Below, piece by piece: positions 26,878 through 37,829 of a stretch of DNA of 64,000 nt. The position numbers and the translations under genes were made by a program. Within the stretch, counting starts at the first letter, position 1. The number at the start of each line of letters is the position of its first letter. Source of the DNA: Streptomyces avermitilis MA-4680 = NBRC 14893 (GTDB lineage: Bacteria > Actinomycetota > Actinomycetes > Streptomycetales > Streptomycetaceae); the NCBI RefSeq assembly GCF_000009765.2, contig NC_003155.5:8680001-8744000 (forward strand). The letters are read 5' to 3'. The notes below the pieces were generated by a model. That model searched no databases. It was given only the letters and a program-made list of their open reading frames with translations, and was not told the DNA's origin.

Positions 26878-27642
26878 TCACCCGTGAAGGTGCGGGAAGA
26901 GCGCCAGGAAGGGCTCCGCGGAGGCCGCGACGCCCCGGCTGTAGGGCGCGTCGAAGTCCCAGATCAGGAAGAGCAGGAAGGCGATCAGGGCGGAGAACAG
27001 CCCGGCAAGGACCAGCTCCCGTTTCGTACGCCGGATCTGCAGGGCGAACACCATCCCGATGGTGACCACCGCACCCGTGATCAGCCCGAACCACACCACG
27101 CCCGGCATGGTCGCGCCCGTCGAGTCGGCGCGTGAGGCCCGGGCGGTGTCGGCCGCGGACACCTGGTCGACGAGCGGCTGATAGGCCTGAGCCTCGAAGT
27201 CCGTCTTCGGTTGGTAGTCGGTCACGTCCTGGCGGATGCGCTGGAAGAGCTCCGCGCCCCGGGCGGTCACCCGGCCCTTGTCCGCCATGGTCTTCCACTC
27301 GGTGGTGACGACCTGGCCGACATACGCGTTGACGTCGTCGCGGATGCGGTCGCGGACGTCGGGCGGGTAGACCCGCACCCGTTCGGAGATCTCGTGCAGC
27401 GCCTGGGCCTCCGTCTGCACGTGGTCCTGGGCGACGCTGCGCGCCTCCCAGACACCCGCGATGGCCAGGCCCAGGACGATGGCGTACACCACGCCGATCA
27501 TCATCGTCATGTACTCGATCACGTCCGGGGTCTCGGACGGATCGTCGTCCTCGGCGGCCGTGCGATGCCGTACGAGGGTCACGATGACCACCACGACACA
27601 GGCGGCCGCCATCGCGAGGGCGAGAACAAGCCATTCCGACAA
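26878..27642 (-). CDS. DUF4239 membrane protein
   Basis: A 254-residue protein with two N-terminal membrane segments, a central helical region and two C-terminal membrane segments, matching DUF4239 (bestrophin-like) proteins. The start codon appears to be TTG at 27642, with GGAGG a few bases before it; ATG codons further in would delete the first membrane helix. It lies 16 bp after the Pro/Thr-rich gene and is probably co-transcribed with it. Its function is unknown; a channel-like role has been proposed for relatives only by similarity. Confidence 0.85.
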   Translation of the reverse strand: MSEWLVLALAMAAACVVVVIVTLVRHRTAAEDDDPSETPDVIEYMTMMIGVVYAIVLGLAIAGVWEARSVAQDHVQTEAQALHEISERVRVYPPDVRDRIRDDVNAYVGQVVTTEWKTMADKGRVTARGAELFQRIRQDVTDYQPKTDFEAQAYQPLVDQVSAADTARASRADSTGATMPGVVWFGLITGAVVTIGMVFALQIRRTKRELVLAGLFSALIAFLLFLIWDFDAPYSRGVAASAEPFLALFPHLHG

Positions 27643-27658
27643 GGAGTGCCTCCAGGGA

Positions 27659-28279
27659 TCAGCGCGGACGCAGCGCGGCGACGGCGAGCACCGCGGGCGC
27701 GGTGATGAGCAGGGCGAGGGTGACCAGCGGCGGGCCGCCGCGCGGTGGCCGCTGGTGCGCCGAGGCGTGGTACCGCGGATAGCTCACCGGGGACGCCTCG
27801 GGCGGCGGGCTCGGCCTCGGAGCGCGAGTCCGCGTGGGTGTCGGCGTGGGGGTGGGGGTGGGCGTCGGAGTGGGAGTCGGCCGCGGCGCCACGGCGACGG
27901 GCGGTGGCGGCGCCGGCCGGGGTGGCGGCGGGTCGGGTCTCGGCGTCGGTCTCGGCCGCTCGGTGGGCGTCGGGCTGGGAGTGGGCGTCGGGGTGGGAGC
28001 CGGTGGAGGTGGCGGTGGAGGTGGCGGTGGTGGCGGTGTGAGGGTGGGGGTCGGTGTCGGGCAGGGCGGGGGAGTCGACGGGACGGGGCAGCGGAGACCG
28101 TCGCCGGCGGCCGCCACCACCTCGATGCCGTCCGGGCCGGTCGAGACGTACGCGCAGGCGTCGGCGACCGCCGTCTCGGGCGGCACGCCCATGAGGATCC
28201 AGACCAACGCCACCAGGGCCAACACCCTTATGGCGACGGCGGATCGAGTCCGTTCGGGTCCATACACGACGGAGATCAT
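27659..28279 (-). CDS. Pro/Thr-rich wall-spanning membrane protein
   Basis: A 206-residue protein with an N-terminal membrane segment or signal (about 17-38), a short Cys-containing motif (DACAYVSTGPDG...LRCPVPS), long runs of Pro and Pro-Thr dipeptides (about 68-155), and a C-terminal membrane segment ending LRPR. Such extended Pro-rich stretches usually cross the cell wall as rigid spacers. It forms a two-gene unit with the DUF4239 gene. I recognise no enzymatic domain; a role in envelope architecture is inference. Confidence 0.75.
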   Translation of the reverse strand: MISVVYGPERTRSAVAIRVLALVALVWILMGVPPETAVADACAYVSTGPDGIEVVAAAGDGLRCPVPSTPPPCPTPTPTLTPPPPPPPPPPPPAPTPTPTPSPTPTERPRPTPRPDPPPPRPAPPPPVAVAPRPTPTPTPTPTPTPTPTRTRAPRPSPPPEASPVSYPRYHASAHQRPPRGGPPLVTLALLITAPAVLAVAALRPR

Positions 28280-28538
28280 GAGCCACGGCGCGCCCGTACA
28301 GGCCCGAGCCTCGGTGAATTGCTCCGAACGAAGGACATACCCCTATGCGTGGTTTGACCGACCGGGAGTGAGACGTCATGGCATGGGTACATCTGCGCGA
28401 TCGATCCGGACGGGCGTCACAGGGTCCGGAAAGAAAGTTGCGATGCGCTTGAACACTTTGGCCGCCTCCGCACGTACCTATGGCCATAAGCGGCGCACTA
28501 GGACGCTGCAACACCCAGGCTAATTAACGGGAGTTGAC
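28280..28538. promoter_or_regulatory. Divergent control region before the repeat lipoprotein gene
   Basis: This 259-bp stretch between two divergent genes has lower GC than its surroundings and should hold both promoters. An ATGGCCAT palindrome occurs near 28480. No sigma-factor consensus could be assigned securely. Confidence 0.4.
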
Positions 28539-29492
28539 ATGAAGACCTCCTGGCGGAGCGCCTCACTCGTAGCGGCAGCTGCGGCCGTGCTGGCGCTCAC
28601 GACGGCGTGCGGTCAGGAATCTGGCACCCAGTCGACAGGCAGTCAGAACGTGGGCGCAGCCGCGCCTGCCGCCGGTTACACCTCCAGCCCCGGTGCCGCT
28701 GCTGGATCCGGAAATGGTTACGGCGCGGATTCCAAGGAGGAGCAGAACTCGTCTTCCACGGAATCCGCAGGTCAGTTGACGGTTGCCGAGAACGTGAAGA
28801 TCGGCAAGGTGATCACCGACGCCGCCGGTTTCACTCTCTACCGTTTCGACAAGGACACGGCGGAACCGCCGAAGTCCTCCTGTGACGGCGACTGCGCCAA
28901 GGCCTGGCCGCCGGTTCCCGCCGAGGGCGCCTCGGCCGCCACCGGCATCGACAAGGCTCTGCTCGGCGAGGTCACCCGGTCCGACGGCACCAAGCAGCTG
29001 ACGGTGGCCGGCTGGCCGATGTACCGGTTCGCGAAGGACACCAAGGCCGGTGACACCAAGGGCCAGGGCGTGGGCGGCACGTGGTACGCCGCGGCGCCCG
29101 ACGGCAAGAAGGCCTCGGCCACCGATCTGCCCGGACTCTCCGTCCGCAACGATCCCAAGCTCGGCGACATCGTCGTCGACAAGAACGGCAAGACGGTCTA
29201 CCGCTTCCTGAAGGACCAGGCCTGGCCCACCCCCAAGTCGGCCTGCGTCGGCGCCTGCCTGGAGAAGTGGCCCGTCGTCGCGCCGGTCGCGGCGGACGAC
29301 ACCAAGGGCGTCCAGAAGAAGGGCCTGATGAACTTCGCCCGTCCGGACGGCGCCAAGCAGCAGACCATCAACTGCTGGCCCATCTACACCTTCTCCGGTG
29401 ACAAGGCCGCCGGGGACACCAACGGACAGGGCGTGGGCGGCACTTGGTACGCCGTCGCGCCCGACGGAAAGCCGGTCGGCGCGCCGAAGTAG
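28539..29492 (+). CDS. Secreted lipoprotein with two Lipoprotein_15 repeat pairs
   Basis: A 317-residue lipoprotein. The signal peptide ends in LTTAC (Cys24), then a Ser/Gly-rich linker (to about 75), then two homologous halves. Each half has a YRF-K/D-D segment, a C-x3-C pair (SSCDGDC and SACVGAC) and the sequence QGVGGTWYA. This is the secreted repeat family with Y-x4-D motifs (PF03640). Such proteins may be extracytoplasmic redox or electron-transfer components, but the function is not established. ATG 28539 follows a GGGAG site. A strong terminator lies downstream, so it is probably a single-gene transcript. Confidence 0.88.
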   Translation: MKTSWRSASLVAAAAAVLALTTACGQESGTQSTGSQNVGAAAPAAGYTSSPGAAAGSGNGYGADSKEEQNSSSTESAGQLTVAENVKIGKVITDAAGFTLYRFDKDTAEPPKSSCDGDCAKAWPPVPAEGASAATGIDKALLGEVTRSDGTKQLTVAGWPMYRFAKDTKAGDTKGQGVGGTWYAAAPDGKKASATDLPGLSVRNDPKLGDIVVDKNGKTVYRFLKDQAWPTPKSACVGACLEKWPVVAPVAADDTKGVQKKGLMNFARPDGAKQQTINCWPIYTFSGDKAAGDTNGQGVGGTWYAVAPDGKPVGAPK

Positions 29493-29599
29493 AGATCATC
29501 TCCCCAGGGTTGATCGCCTCACCCGAACGGCAACAGTCGCGGAAGGGAGGGGGACACCGAAGCAAGAGTGCCGGACGAACGGTACAGCGCGTACGACCC

Positions 29600-29637
29600 G
29601 GCCCGCCCCCTCCGCACCGCAACGGAGGGGGCGGGCC
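29600..29637 (+). terminator. Strong intrinsic terminator
   Basis: A perfect 15-bp stem (GGCCCGCCCCCTCCG paired with CGGAGGGGGCGGGCC) with an 8-nt loop lies 107 bp after the lipoprotein stop. It lacks a long T-run, which is normal for Streptomyces terminators. The rest of 29493-29839 holds no gene; it should contain the promoter of the methyltransferase gene. Confidence 0.85.
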
Positions 29638-29839
29638 ACTTCGGCGTTCCCGCGTTTCGCGGGGACGCACGGGACGTGTTCGAGAGGCGTCGGCGGAACG
29701 TCAACTCGGCACGTGACGGCGGCAATGAGCCTGAGCGGACGGTCAATTTCCGTTTTTGCTCGCTCCTTTGGCGGGCGATCAGTAGCCTCAGCTCGAACAC
29801 TGGATCGTCTCAGCCGTCGCCTACGCCTTGGAGAGCTAG

Positions 29840-30652
29840 ATGCAGCGTCCCGCCTGGGCCCCACGGAGCATCGACATCTCGGTGCCGAGCGTGTCCCGCA
29901 TCTACGACTACTACCTGGGCGGTTCGCACAACTTCGAGGTCGACCGGGAGGCGGCCCGCAAGGCGATGGAGTTCATGCCGGGACTCCCGAAGATCATGCA
30001 GGCCAACCGGGCGTTCATGCGCCGCGCCGTGCGCTACGCGGTCGACGAGGGCATCACCCAGTTCCTCGACATCGGCTCCGGCATCCCCACCTTCGGAAAC
30101 GTGCACGAGGTGGCGCAGGCGGCCGACCCCGGCGCCCGGGTCGTGTACGTCGACCACGACCCGGTGGCCGTGGCGCACAGCCAGGCCGTACTCGCGGGCA
30201 CCGAGGGCGCGGACGTCGTCGCGGGCGATCTCCTCAAGCCCCGGGAGATCCTCGCGAGCCCCGAGGTGGAGGGGCTGATCGACCTGAACCGTCCGGTCGC
30301 GCTCCTCCTCGTTGCCATACTGCACTTCGTGGAGGACGCGGACGACCCGTACCGGGCAGTGGCCGAGCTGCGCGACGCACTCGCGCCGGGCAGCCTGCTC
30401 GTCGTCACGCATGCCTCGTACGAGGGAGTTCCGCTCCCTCAGGAGCGGGCCGAAGGCGCGGTCGACGTGTACAGGAACATCCGCAACCCACTGATCATGC
30501 GCTCGCGCGAACAGGTCGCGCGGTTCTTCGAGGGGTACGACATGGTGGAACCCGGACTGGTGCCGATGCCGAACTGGCGGCCCGACACGGCACCCGAGGA
30601 CGAGGATCCGTATGCCTTCTCCGGATTCGCCGGCGTGGGGCACGCGGCGTGA
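29840..30652 (+). CDS. SAM-dependent methyltransferase (Methyltransf_19)
   Basis: A 270-residue protein of the actinobacterial Methyltransf_19 (DUF574-like) family. The N-terminal SVSRIYDYYLGGSHNFEVDREAA is the family signature; FLDIGSGIPTFGNVHEVAQ is the SAM-binding motif I, and VVYVDHDP motif II. Substrate unknown. GGAGAG precedes ATG 29840. Its stop overlaps the GTG start of the GGDEF-EAL gene, so the two proteins are made together, hinting at a link to c-di-GMP control. Confidence 0.9.
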   Translation: MQRPAWAPRSIDISVPSVSRIYDYYLGGSHNFEVDREAARKAMEFMPGLPKIMQANRAFMRRAVRYAVDEGITQFLDIGSGIPTFGNVHEVAQAADPGARVVYVDHDPVAVAHSQAVLAGTEGADVVAGDLLKPREILASPEVEGLIDLNRPVALLLVAILHFVEDADDPYRAVAELRDALAPGSLLVVTHASYEGVPLPQERAEGAVDVYRNIRNPLIMRSREQVARFFEGYDMVEPGLVPMPNWRPDTAPEDEDPYAFSGFAGVGHAA

Positions 30653-32802
30653 CCCCGGAGCCGGACGGACCGGAGGACAGACTGCGCAGGTTCGCGACGA
30701 TCTGGAGCCGGGCGGTCTTCCCGGTGACCTCGACGCCGCTGACCCGTCCGGAGCTGGAGAACCGACTCCTGCCGCTCGCCCGGCGGTTGAGCGAGGCGCT
30801 GCGGGCCAGGGCGTTCGACGCGGCCGAGGCCAAGGCGGTCGGCGCCGCGCTGATCGACGCGCACTGCACCGACCCCGACGCGCTCAGCGCCACGCTCGAC
30901 TGCGTCGACGCCTACCTGGTGCTCTACTGCGGCACCCCGGACGCGTCCCCCGGGGACCAGGAGGCCCTGCGCACCCGTGCCTCGCGGTTGCAGCACGCCA
31001 TGGCGGCCGGCTTCGCGCAGGCGCTGCGGGAGCGGACGCTGGCCGAGCAGGAGGCCATCTCCGTCGCCGCGTTGCAGGCCCAAGGGGTGGTGGGGCAGGC
31101 GCTCCACGCGAGCGAGGCCCGCTTCCGCGCGGTCTTCGAGGGCGCGGCCATAGGCATTGGCATCGCCGACCTCGAAGGGAACATCCTCCAGATCAACGGC
31201 GCGCTGCTGCGTATGTTCGGCGGTTCCGAGCAGGCGGTGCGCGGCCGCAACGTCACCGACTGGACGCACCCCGACGACGCTCCACAGGTCTGGCGGCTGT
31301 ACGAGGAGCTGGTCCGCGGCGAGCGCGAGCACTACCACGTCGAAAAGGCCTTCTACCGGCCCGACGGCACCGTCCTGTGGACCAACCTGACGGTGTCCCT
31401 GCTGCGTGACGCGGACGGCCGGCCCGAGTACCAGCTCGCGCTGATGGAGGACACCACCGAGCGCCGGCTGCTGAACCTCCGGCTGCGCTACGAGGCCACC
31501 CACGACGCGCTCACCGGACTGCCCAACCGCACCCTCTTCTTCGAGCGGCTGGAGAAGGCGCTGTCGGCGGGCGGGGGGCAGCGGTTCGGGCTGTGCTACC
31601 TCGACCTCGACGGCTTCAAGACCATCAACGACAGCCTCGGGCACGCGGCCGGGGACCGGCTGCTCGTCGAGGTCGCCGACCGGTTGCAGTCGTGCGCGAC
31701 CGCGCCCGGCGAGATGGTCGCCCGGCTCGGCGGCGACGAGTTCGTCGCGCTGACCACCGGACCCGACACCGAGCGCGAGGTCGACGAACTCGCCGGGCGC
31801 ATCATGAACGCGCTCGTCACCCCCATCAGCATCGACGGCCGGGAGCTGGCCGTGCGGGGCAGCATCGGCATCGTCGAGGGCCCGGCCGGGGAACGCGGTC
31901 CGGCGGAGGTGCTGCGCAGCGCCGACATCACCATGTACCGGGCCAAGTCGGCGGGTGGCAACCGCTTCGAGCTGGCCGACCCCGAGGCCGACGCCCGCGC
32001 CATCACCCGGCACGGTCTCACCACGGCACTGCCCGCGGCCCTGGACCGGAACGAGTTCTTCATCGAGTACCAGCCGCTGGTGCACCTCGGCGACGGCAGC
32101 GTCCGCGGTGCCGAGGCGCTGGTGCGCTGGCTGCATCCGCAGCACGGTGTGCTCGGCCCCGACCGCTTCATCCCGCTCGCCGAGCACACCGGGCTGATCG
32201 TGCCGCTGGGCCGCTGGGTCCTGGAGCAGTCGGTGCGGCAGGCCCGGGAGTGGCAGGAGCGGCACTGCGCAGAGGCGGCGGCCCCGCTGCGCATCAACGT
32301 CAATCTGTCACCGTGCCAGCTCACCCACCCCGGGCTGGTGTCCGACACGGTCGACATCCTGGAGCGGTCGGGTCTGGAACCTGGCGCGCTGTGCCTGGAG
32401 GTCACGGAGTCGGCGCTCATCGGGGCCGACGACGATCTGCTCAAACCCCTGCGCCGACTGGCCGAGATGGGCGTGGACATCGCCCTGGACGACTTCGGCA
32501 CGGGCTACTCGAACCTCGCCAACCTGCGCCGGCTGCCGGTGAGCATTCTGAAGCTGGACCGTTCCTTCACCCAGGGCATGCAGCAGTACCCGGCGGACCC
32601 CGTCGACCTCAAGATCGTGGAGGGCATCGTCACCCTCGCGCACAGTCTCGACCTCGCGGTCACGGTCGAGGGCGTCGAAACCGGCGCGCAGGCCGAGCAG
32701 CTGCGGATACTGGGCTGCGACACGGCCCAGGGCTGGTACTACGCCCGGCCGGGACCGCCGGAGCGGTTGCACGAGCTGGCCCTGGTGGACGCCACCGGCT
32801 GA
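30649..32802 (+). CDS. rmdA: RmdA-like PAS-GGDEF-EAL c-di-GMP enzyme
   Basis: A 717-residue cytoplasmic protein: an N-terminal helical region (1-150), PAS/PAC (about 155-280), GGDEF domain (about 285-440, intact motif at residues 361-365) and EAL domain (about 460-705, intact EAL at 489-491, plus DDFGTGYSNL). Both diguanylate cyclase and phosphodiesterase motifs look functional; no RxxD inhibitory site is seen before GGDEF. S. coelicolor RmdA, which breaks down c-di-GMP and influences development, has this architecture and, as I recall, also lies close to lysR-sdh genes. The start is GTG 30649 in a GTGA overlap. The symbol rests on architecture and context. Confidence 0.85.
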   Translation: MTPEPDGPEDRLRRFATIWSRAVFPVTSTPLTRPELENRLLPLARRLSEALRARAFDAAEAKAVGAALIDAHCTDPDALSATLDCVDAYLVLYCGTPDASPGDQEALRTRASRLQHAMAAGFAQALRERTLAEQEAISVAALQAQGVVGQALHASEARFRAVFEGAAIGIGIADLEGNILQINGALLRMFGGSEQAVRGRNVTDWTHPDDAPQVWRLYEELVRGEREHYHVEKAFYRPDGTVLWTNLTVSLLRDADGRPEYQLALMEDTTERRLLNLRLRYEATHDALTGLPNRTLFFERLEKALSAGGGQRFGLCYLDLDGFKTINDSLGHAAGDRLLVEVADRLQSCATAPGEMVARLGGDEFVALTTGPDTEREVDELAGRIMNALVTPISIDGRELAVRGSIGIVEGPAGERGPAEVLRSADITMYRAKSAGGNRFELADPEADARAITRHGLTTALPAALDRNEFFIEYQPLVHLGDGSVRGAEALVRWLHPQHGVLGPDRFIPLAEHTGLIVPLGRWVLEQSVRQAREWQERHCAEAAAPLRINVNLSPCQLTHPGLVSDTVDILERSGLEPGALCLEVTESALIGADDDLLKPLRRLAEMGVDIALDDFGTGYSNLANLRRLPVSILKLDRSFTQGMQQYPADPVDLKIVEGIVTLAHSLDLAVTVEGVETGAQAEQLRILGCDTAQGWYYARPGPPERLHELALVDATG

Positions 32803-32957
32803 CCTGCGGACGGGCCGGGGCATGACCCTCTGATGTGCTTTCCCCGGGGGCCGGGCTCCGGCACCGTGACCGTAGCCGAGGCCGGACCTCCCGGCCGCCG
32901 CGGCCCTCGCCACGACCGACGAGGCCCGCGGCGGCCGGACCCGCGTTCGACCGTGCC

Positions 32958-33258
32958 GTACATGTGGCTGTCGCCGTCGGCCACTCCTTTGGCGGACTGA
33001 TCGCCCGGAAACTGCCGGGTGCCCCGCGAAGCGGCGCCGTCCGGTCTACCGGACGGCGGACCCGGTACCGGTACGGCCTCGTCGACGTGCGGGAGCCGGC
33101 CGAGGCCGACGCCCCGCACGAGCACCTCACCGTTCCCTCGCCGGGATCGCGGGCCGGGCCGGCCACACCGTCCCGGACGTCGTGACACGCTCGGTGTACA
33201 AGCTCTACGCAGACTCGCCGGCGGGCACCGAGCTCAAACACTTCCCGCGCCGCGGACC
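32958..33258 (+). pseudogene. Alpha/beta hydrolase gene remnant
   Basis: Two out-of-frame pieces of one alpha/beta hydrolase survive. In one frame, 32964-33020 encodes VAVAVGHSFGGLIARKLPG, the nucleophile elbow with its catalytic Ser, and a nearby EHLTVPSPG follows. In another frame, 33161-33252 encodes GHTVPDVVTRSVYKLYADS and then ELKHFP, the usual region around the catalytic Asp and the approach to the catalytic His. The N-terminus, most of the cap region and the C-terminal His segment are missing. The gene is therefore dead. The remaining parts of 32803-33320 show no other gene. Confidence 0.8.
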
Positions 33259-33320
33259 CGTCCCCGACGCCCGAAGCGTGCCGCCGCCAACGAATCCGCC
33301 GTGCGAAGGAGTCGAGAACC

Positions 33321-34100
33321 ATGAGCAAGGAACTCGAGGGCCGGACCGCCGTGGTGACCGGCGCCAGCAAGGGCATCGGACTGGCCGTCGTGCAGGCGCT
33401 GGCCGGGGCGGGGGCGCAGGTCGTCGCCGGGTCCCGTACCACGTCCGAGGGCCTGGACGGGCTGGTCGAGGAGGGCTCCGTCACCTGGGTGCCCGTCGAC
33501 CTCGCCGAGCCCGAGGGGGCCGGACGACTGGTCGGGGCGGCGGGCGGGCGCATCGACATCCTGGTCAACAACGTCGGCTCGGCACCGGCCCGCACCGGCG
33601 GGTTCCTGTCGGTGACCGACGAGGACTGGCACCGCACGGTCGACCTGAACCTGCTCACCGCCGTACGGGTCACCCGGGCCGCCCTGCCCCTGATGCTGGA
33701 GGCCGGCCAGGGCTCCGTGGTGACGATCAGCTCGGTCAACGCCACCCTGCCCGACCCGCTGGTGATCGACTACAGCGCGAGCAAGGCCGCCCTGGTGGCC
33801 TTCTCCAAGGCGCTGTCGAAGGAGGTCGGCCCGAAGGGCATCCGGGTCAACACGGTGAGCCCCGGTCCGGTGGAGACGGAACTGTGGCTCGGCGGCGACG
33901 GGGTGGCCGCCACGGTGTCGGCCGCCGCCGGGATCACCCCCGACGACGTGGTGGCACGGGCGGCGGGCGCGACGGTCACCGGCCGCTTCTCGCAGTCGGC
34001 CGAGGTCGCCGACCTGGTCCTGTTCCTCGCCGGGGACCGCGCCCGGAACATCACCGGCAGCGACCTGGTCATCGACGGCGGCTACATCCCGACGTGGTGA
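33321..34100 (+). CDS. Short-chain dehydrogenase/reductase
   Basis: A 259-residue classical SDR with TGASKGIG near the N-terminus, NNVG, catalytic Ser in TISSVNA, YSASK and a C-terminal VIDGGYIPTW. It belongs to the large FabG-like group of NAD(P)-dependent oxidoreductases; its substrate cannot be read from sequence. It is preceded by hydrolase remnants, which may once have been a partner gene. It converges on the LysR gene. Confidence 0.88.
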   Translation: MSKELEGRTAVVTGASKGIGLAVVQALAGAGAQVVAGSRTTSEGLDGLVEEGSVTWVPVDLAEPEGAGRLVGAAGGRIDILVNNVGSAPARTGGFLSVTDEDWHRTVDLNLLTAVRVTRAALPLMLEAGQGSVVTISSVNATLPDPLVIDYSASKAALVAFSKALSKEVGPKGIRVNTVSPGPVETELWLGGDGVAATVSAAAGITPDDVVARAAGATVTGRFSQSAEVADLVLFLAGDRARNITGSDLVIDGGYIPTW

Positions 34101-34199
34101 CCGACGGCTGCCCTGCGCGTCCTATGTGCCCCACGTGCCCACCGCGCCCCGCCGTGGACCGGGACTGACTGAGGCCGACCAGTCGCGGCAGTCCGGCGC

Positions 34200-35084
34200 T
34201 CACCGTTCCAGCAGCATCCGCTGGAGCTCGCGGGCCGCCCGCGGCGGGGCCACGTCGCTGCGGTGGGCCAGGGCGATCGTACGGTGCAGACCGGGGCGGG
34301 CCAGCGGGGTCACCCGCAAACCCCGACCCGACCGCGTCGCCACCATGCGCGGCACGACCGCCACCCCCAGCCCCGCCCGTACGAAGCCCAGAACGGCGTC
34401 CATCTCGCCGCCCTCCACCGCGAAGTCCGGCTCGAAGCCCTCGGCACGGCACGCGGCGACGGTCAGTTCGCGCAGGTCGTAGCCGTGGCGGAACATCACC
34501 AGGCGCTCGCCCTCCAGATCGGGGATCCGCACCGTACGCCGGCCCCGGCCCGGTGCCGGGGCGTCCGGTGACGACACCACCACCAGATCCTCGCGCAGCA
34601 GCTCCACCGTCGTCAGCGCGGGCGACGGCGTAGGCAGGGGAAGCACGACCAGCGCGAGATCGAGCGCGCCGCGGGCGAGTTCCCGTACGAGATCGTGCGA
34701 GCCGCCCTCCTCGATCAGCAGCCGGATGCCGGGATAGCGGTCGTGGAAGGCGCGCAGCACGTCCGGGAGCAGGCCCGTGCACAGGCTCGGGGTCGCGCCG
34801 AGGCGGACGCGCCCGCTGCGCAGCTGGGCCAGTTCCTGCACCTCGTGCCGGGCGGTGTCCGCGTCGGCCAGGATGCGGCGGGCCAGCGGCAGCAGCGCCT
34901 CGCCCGCGTCGGTGAGCGTGATGTTCCCGCGCGCCCGCAGGAACAGATCCGCCCCCAGCTCCTTCTCGAGGGCCTTGATCTGCTGGGAGAGCGAGGGCTG
35001 TGCGACATGCACGAGGTCGGCGGCCCGGGTGAAGTGCCGGGTCTCGGCCACCGCCACGAAGTACTGGAGCTGTTGGAACTGCAC
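34200..35084 (-). CDS. LysR-family regulator, divergent from sdhCAB
   Basis: A LysR regulator of about 294 residues. The N-terminal helix-turn-helix reads FQQLQYFVAVAETRHFTRAADLVHVAQPSLSQQI, and the rest is a PBP-type effector domain. GTG 35084 matches the usual VQFQQLQYF start; GTG 35093 is possible. It is divergently transcribed from succinate dehydrogenase genes, with T-N11-A-type elements between them, so control of sdhCAB is likely. The same lysR-sdh pairing is, as I recall, found in S. coelicolor. The effector is unknown, perhaps a dicarboxylate. Confidence 0.9.
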   Translation of the reverse strand: MQFQQLQYFVAVAETRHFTRAADLVHVAQPSLSQQIKALEKELGADLFLRARGNITLTDAGEALLPLARRILADADTARHEVQELAQLRSGRVRLGATPSLCTGLLPDVLRAFHDRYPGIRLLIEEGGSHDLVRELARGALDLALVVLPLPTPSPALTTVELLREDLVVVSSPDAPAPGRGRRTVRIPDLEGERLVMFRHGYDLRELTVAACRAEGFEPDFAVEGGEMDAVLGFVRAGLGVAVVPRMVATRSGRGLRVTPLARPGLHRTIALAHRSDVAPPRAARELQRMLLER

Positions 35085-35094
35085 CCACCCCACG

Positions 35095-35160
35095 ATAGGG
35101 CATTCCTATGGAATCCAGCCGGACCATGTCTTGGACTGATCGGCATCCCGGCCCTAGCGT
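35095..35160 (+). promoter_or_regulatory. LysR operator and sdhCAB promoter
   Basis: Two interlocking inverted repeats lie here: ATAGG-GCATT-CCTAT at 35095-35109, which satisfies the LysR T-N11-A rule, and ATTCC-TAT-GGAAT at 35102-35114. Downstream, TTGGAC (35131-35136) and TAGCGT (35155-35160) are spaced 18 bp and resemble a housekeeping promoter. The TAGCGT hexamer ends 8 bp before ATG 35169, so the transcript would be nearly leaderless. Confidence 0.65.
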
Positions 35161-35168
35161 TCTGAGAC

Positions 35169-35876
35169 ATGGCTCTGGCAACACGGACGGACCGACGGTC
35201 GTCCATGGCACGCACCGTCTGGGACAGCTCCGTCGGCAAGAAAACGGTCATGGCGGTGAGCGGGCTCGTCATGCTGCTCTACCTGGTCGTCCACATGATC
35301 GGCAATCTGAAGATCTTCTTCGGATCCGGTGAGTTCAACCACTACGCCCACTGGCTGCGCACCCTCGGCGAGCCTTTCCTCCACTACGAGTGGGCGCTGT
35401 GGATCATCCGCGTGGCCCTCGTCGCCGCCGTCGTCGCCCACGCCACCGCCGCCTACCAGCTGAGCCGGCGCGACATCAGGGCGCGCCCCAGCAAGTACGT
35501 GCACCGGAAGGCGCGGGCCAGCTACGCCACGCGCACCATGCGCTGGGGCGGCGTCATCCTCGGCCTCTTCATCGTCTGGCACATCCTCGACCTGACGACG
35601 GGCTCCGTGCACCCGGGCGGATTCCAGTCCGGCCACCCGTACCAGAACGTGGTCGACACCTTCTCCACCTGGTACGGCAACATCATCTACATCGTCGCGA
35701 TGCTCGCGCTCGGCCTGCACATCCGGCACGGCTTCTGGAGCGCCGCCCAGACGCTCGGCGCCGGCAGCCGCACCCGCGACCGCGCCCTCAAGACCGTCGC
35801 CAATGTTCTCGCGCTGCTGCTCACGGCGGGCTTCGTCGCCGTACCCGTGGGCGTCATGACCGGAGTGGTGAGCTGA
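35169..35876 (+). CDS. sdhC: Succinate dehydrogenase/fumarate reductase cytochrome b subunit
   Basis: A 235-residue membrane protein with five predicted helices, the form found in type B (b558) succinate:quinone oxidoreductases that use one large anchor subunit instead of SdhC plus SdhD. Histidines within helices (for example LVVHMIGNLK, VAHATAA, IVWHILDL, LGLHIRHGFW) can ligate two haems. It anchors SdhAB in the membrane and passes electrons to menaquinone. ATG 35169 gives the full first segment; ATG 35205 is a shorter choice. The flavoprotein gene begins 4 bp after its stop. Confidence 0.9.
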   Translation: MALATRTDRRSSMARTVWDSSVGKKTVMAVSGLVMLLYLVVHMIGNLKIFFGSGEFNHYAHWLRTLGEPFLHYEWALWIIRVALVAAVVAHATAAYQLSRRDIRARPSKYVHRKARASYATRTMRWGGVILGLFIVWHILDLTTGSVHPGGFQSGHPYQNVVDTFSTWYGNIIYIVAMLALGLHIRHGFWSAAQTLGAGSRTRDRALKTVANVLALLLTAGFVAVPVGVMTGVVS

Positions 35877-35879
35877 CCC

Positions 35880-37825
<1,946 letters not shown>

Positions 37826-37829
<4 letters not shown>

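Noticed and set aside
27745..28523. Plus-strand Gly/Val-rich frames opposite the Pro/Thr-rich gene
   Set aside because: They are the complement of Pro-Thr codons and lack start signals. The minus frame has a signal helix, membrane anchor and an adjoining operon partner.
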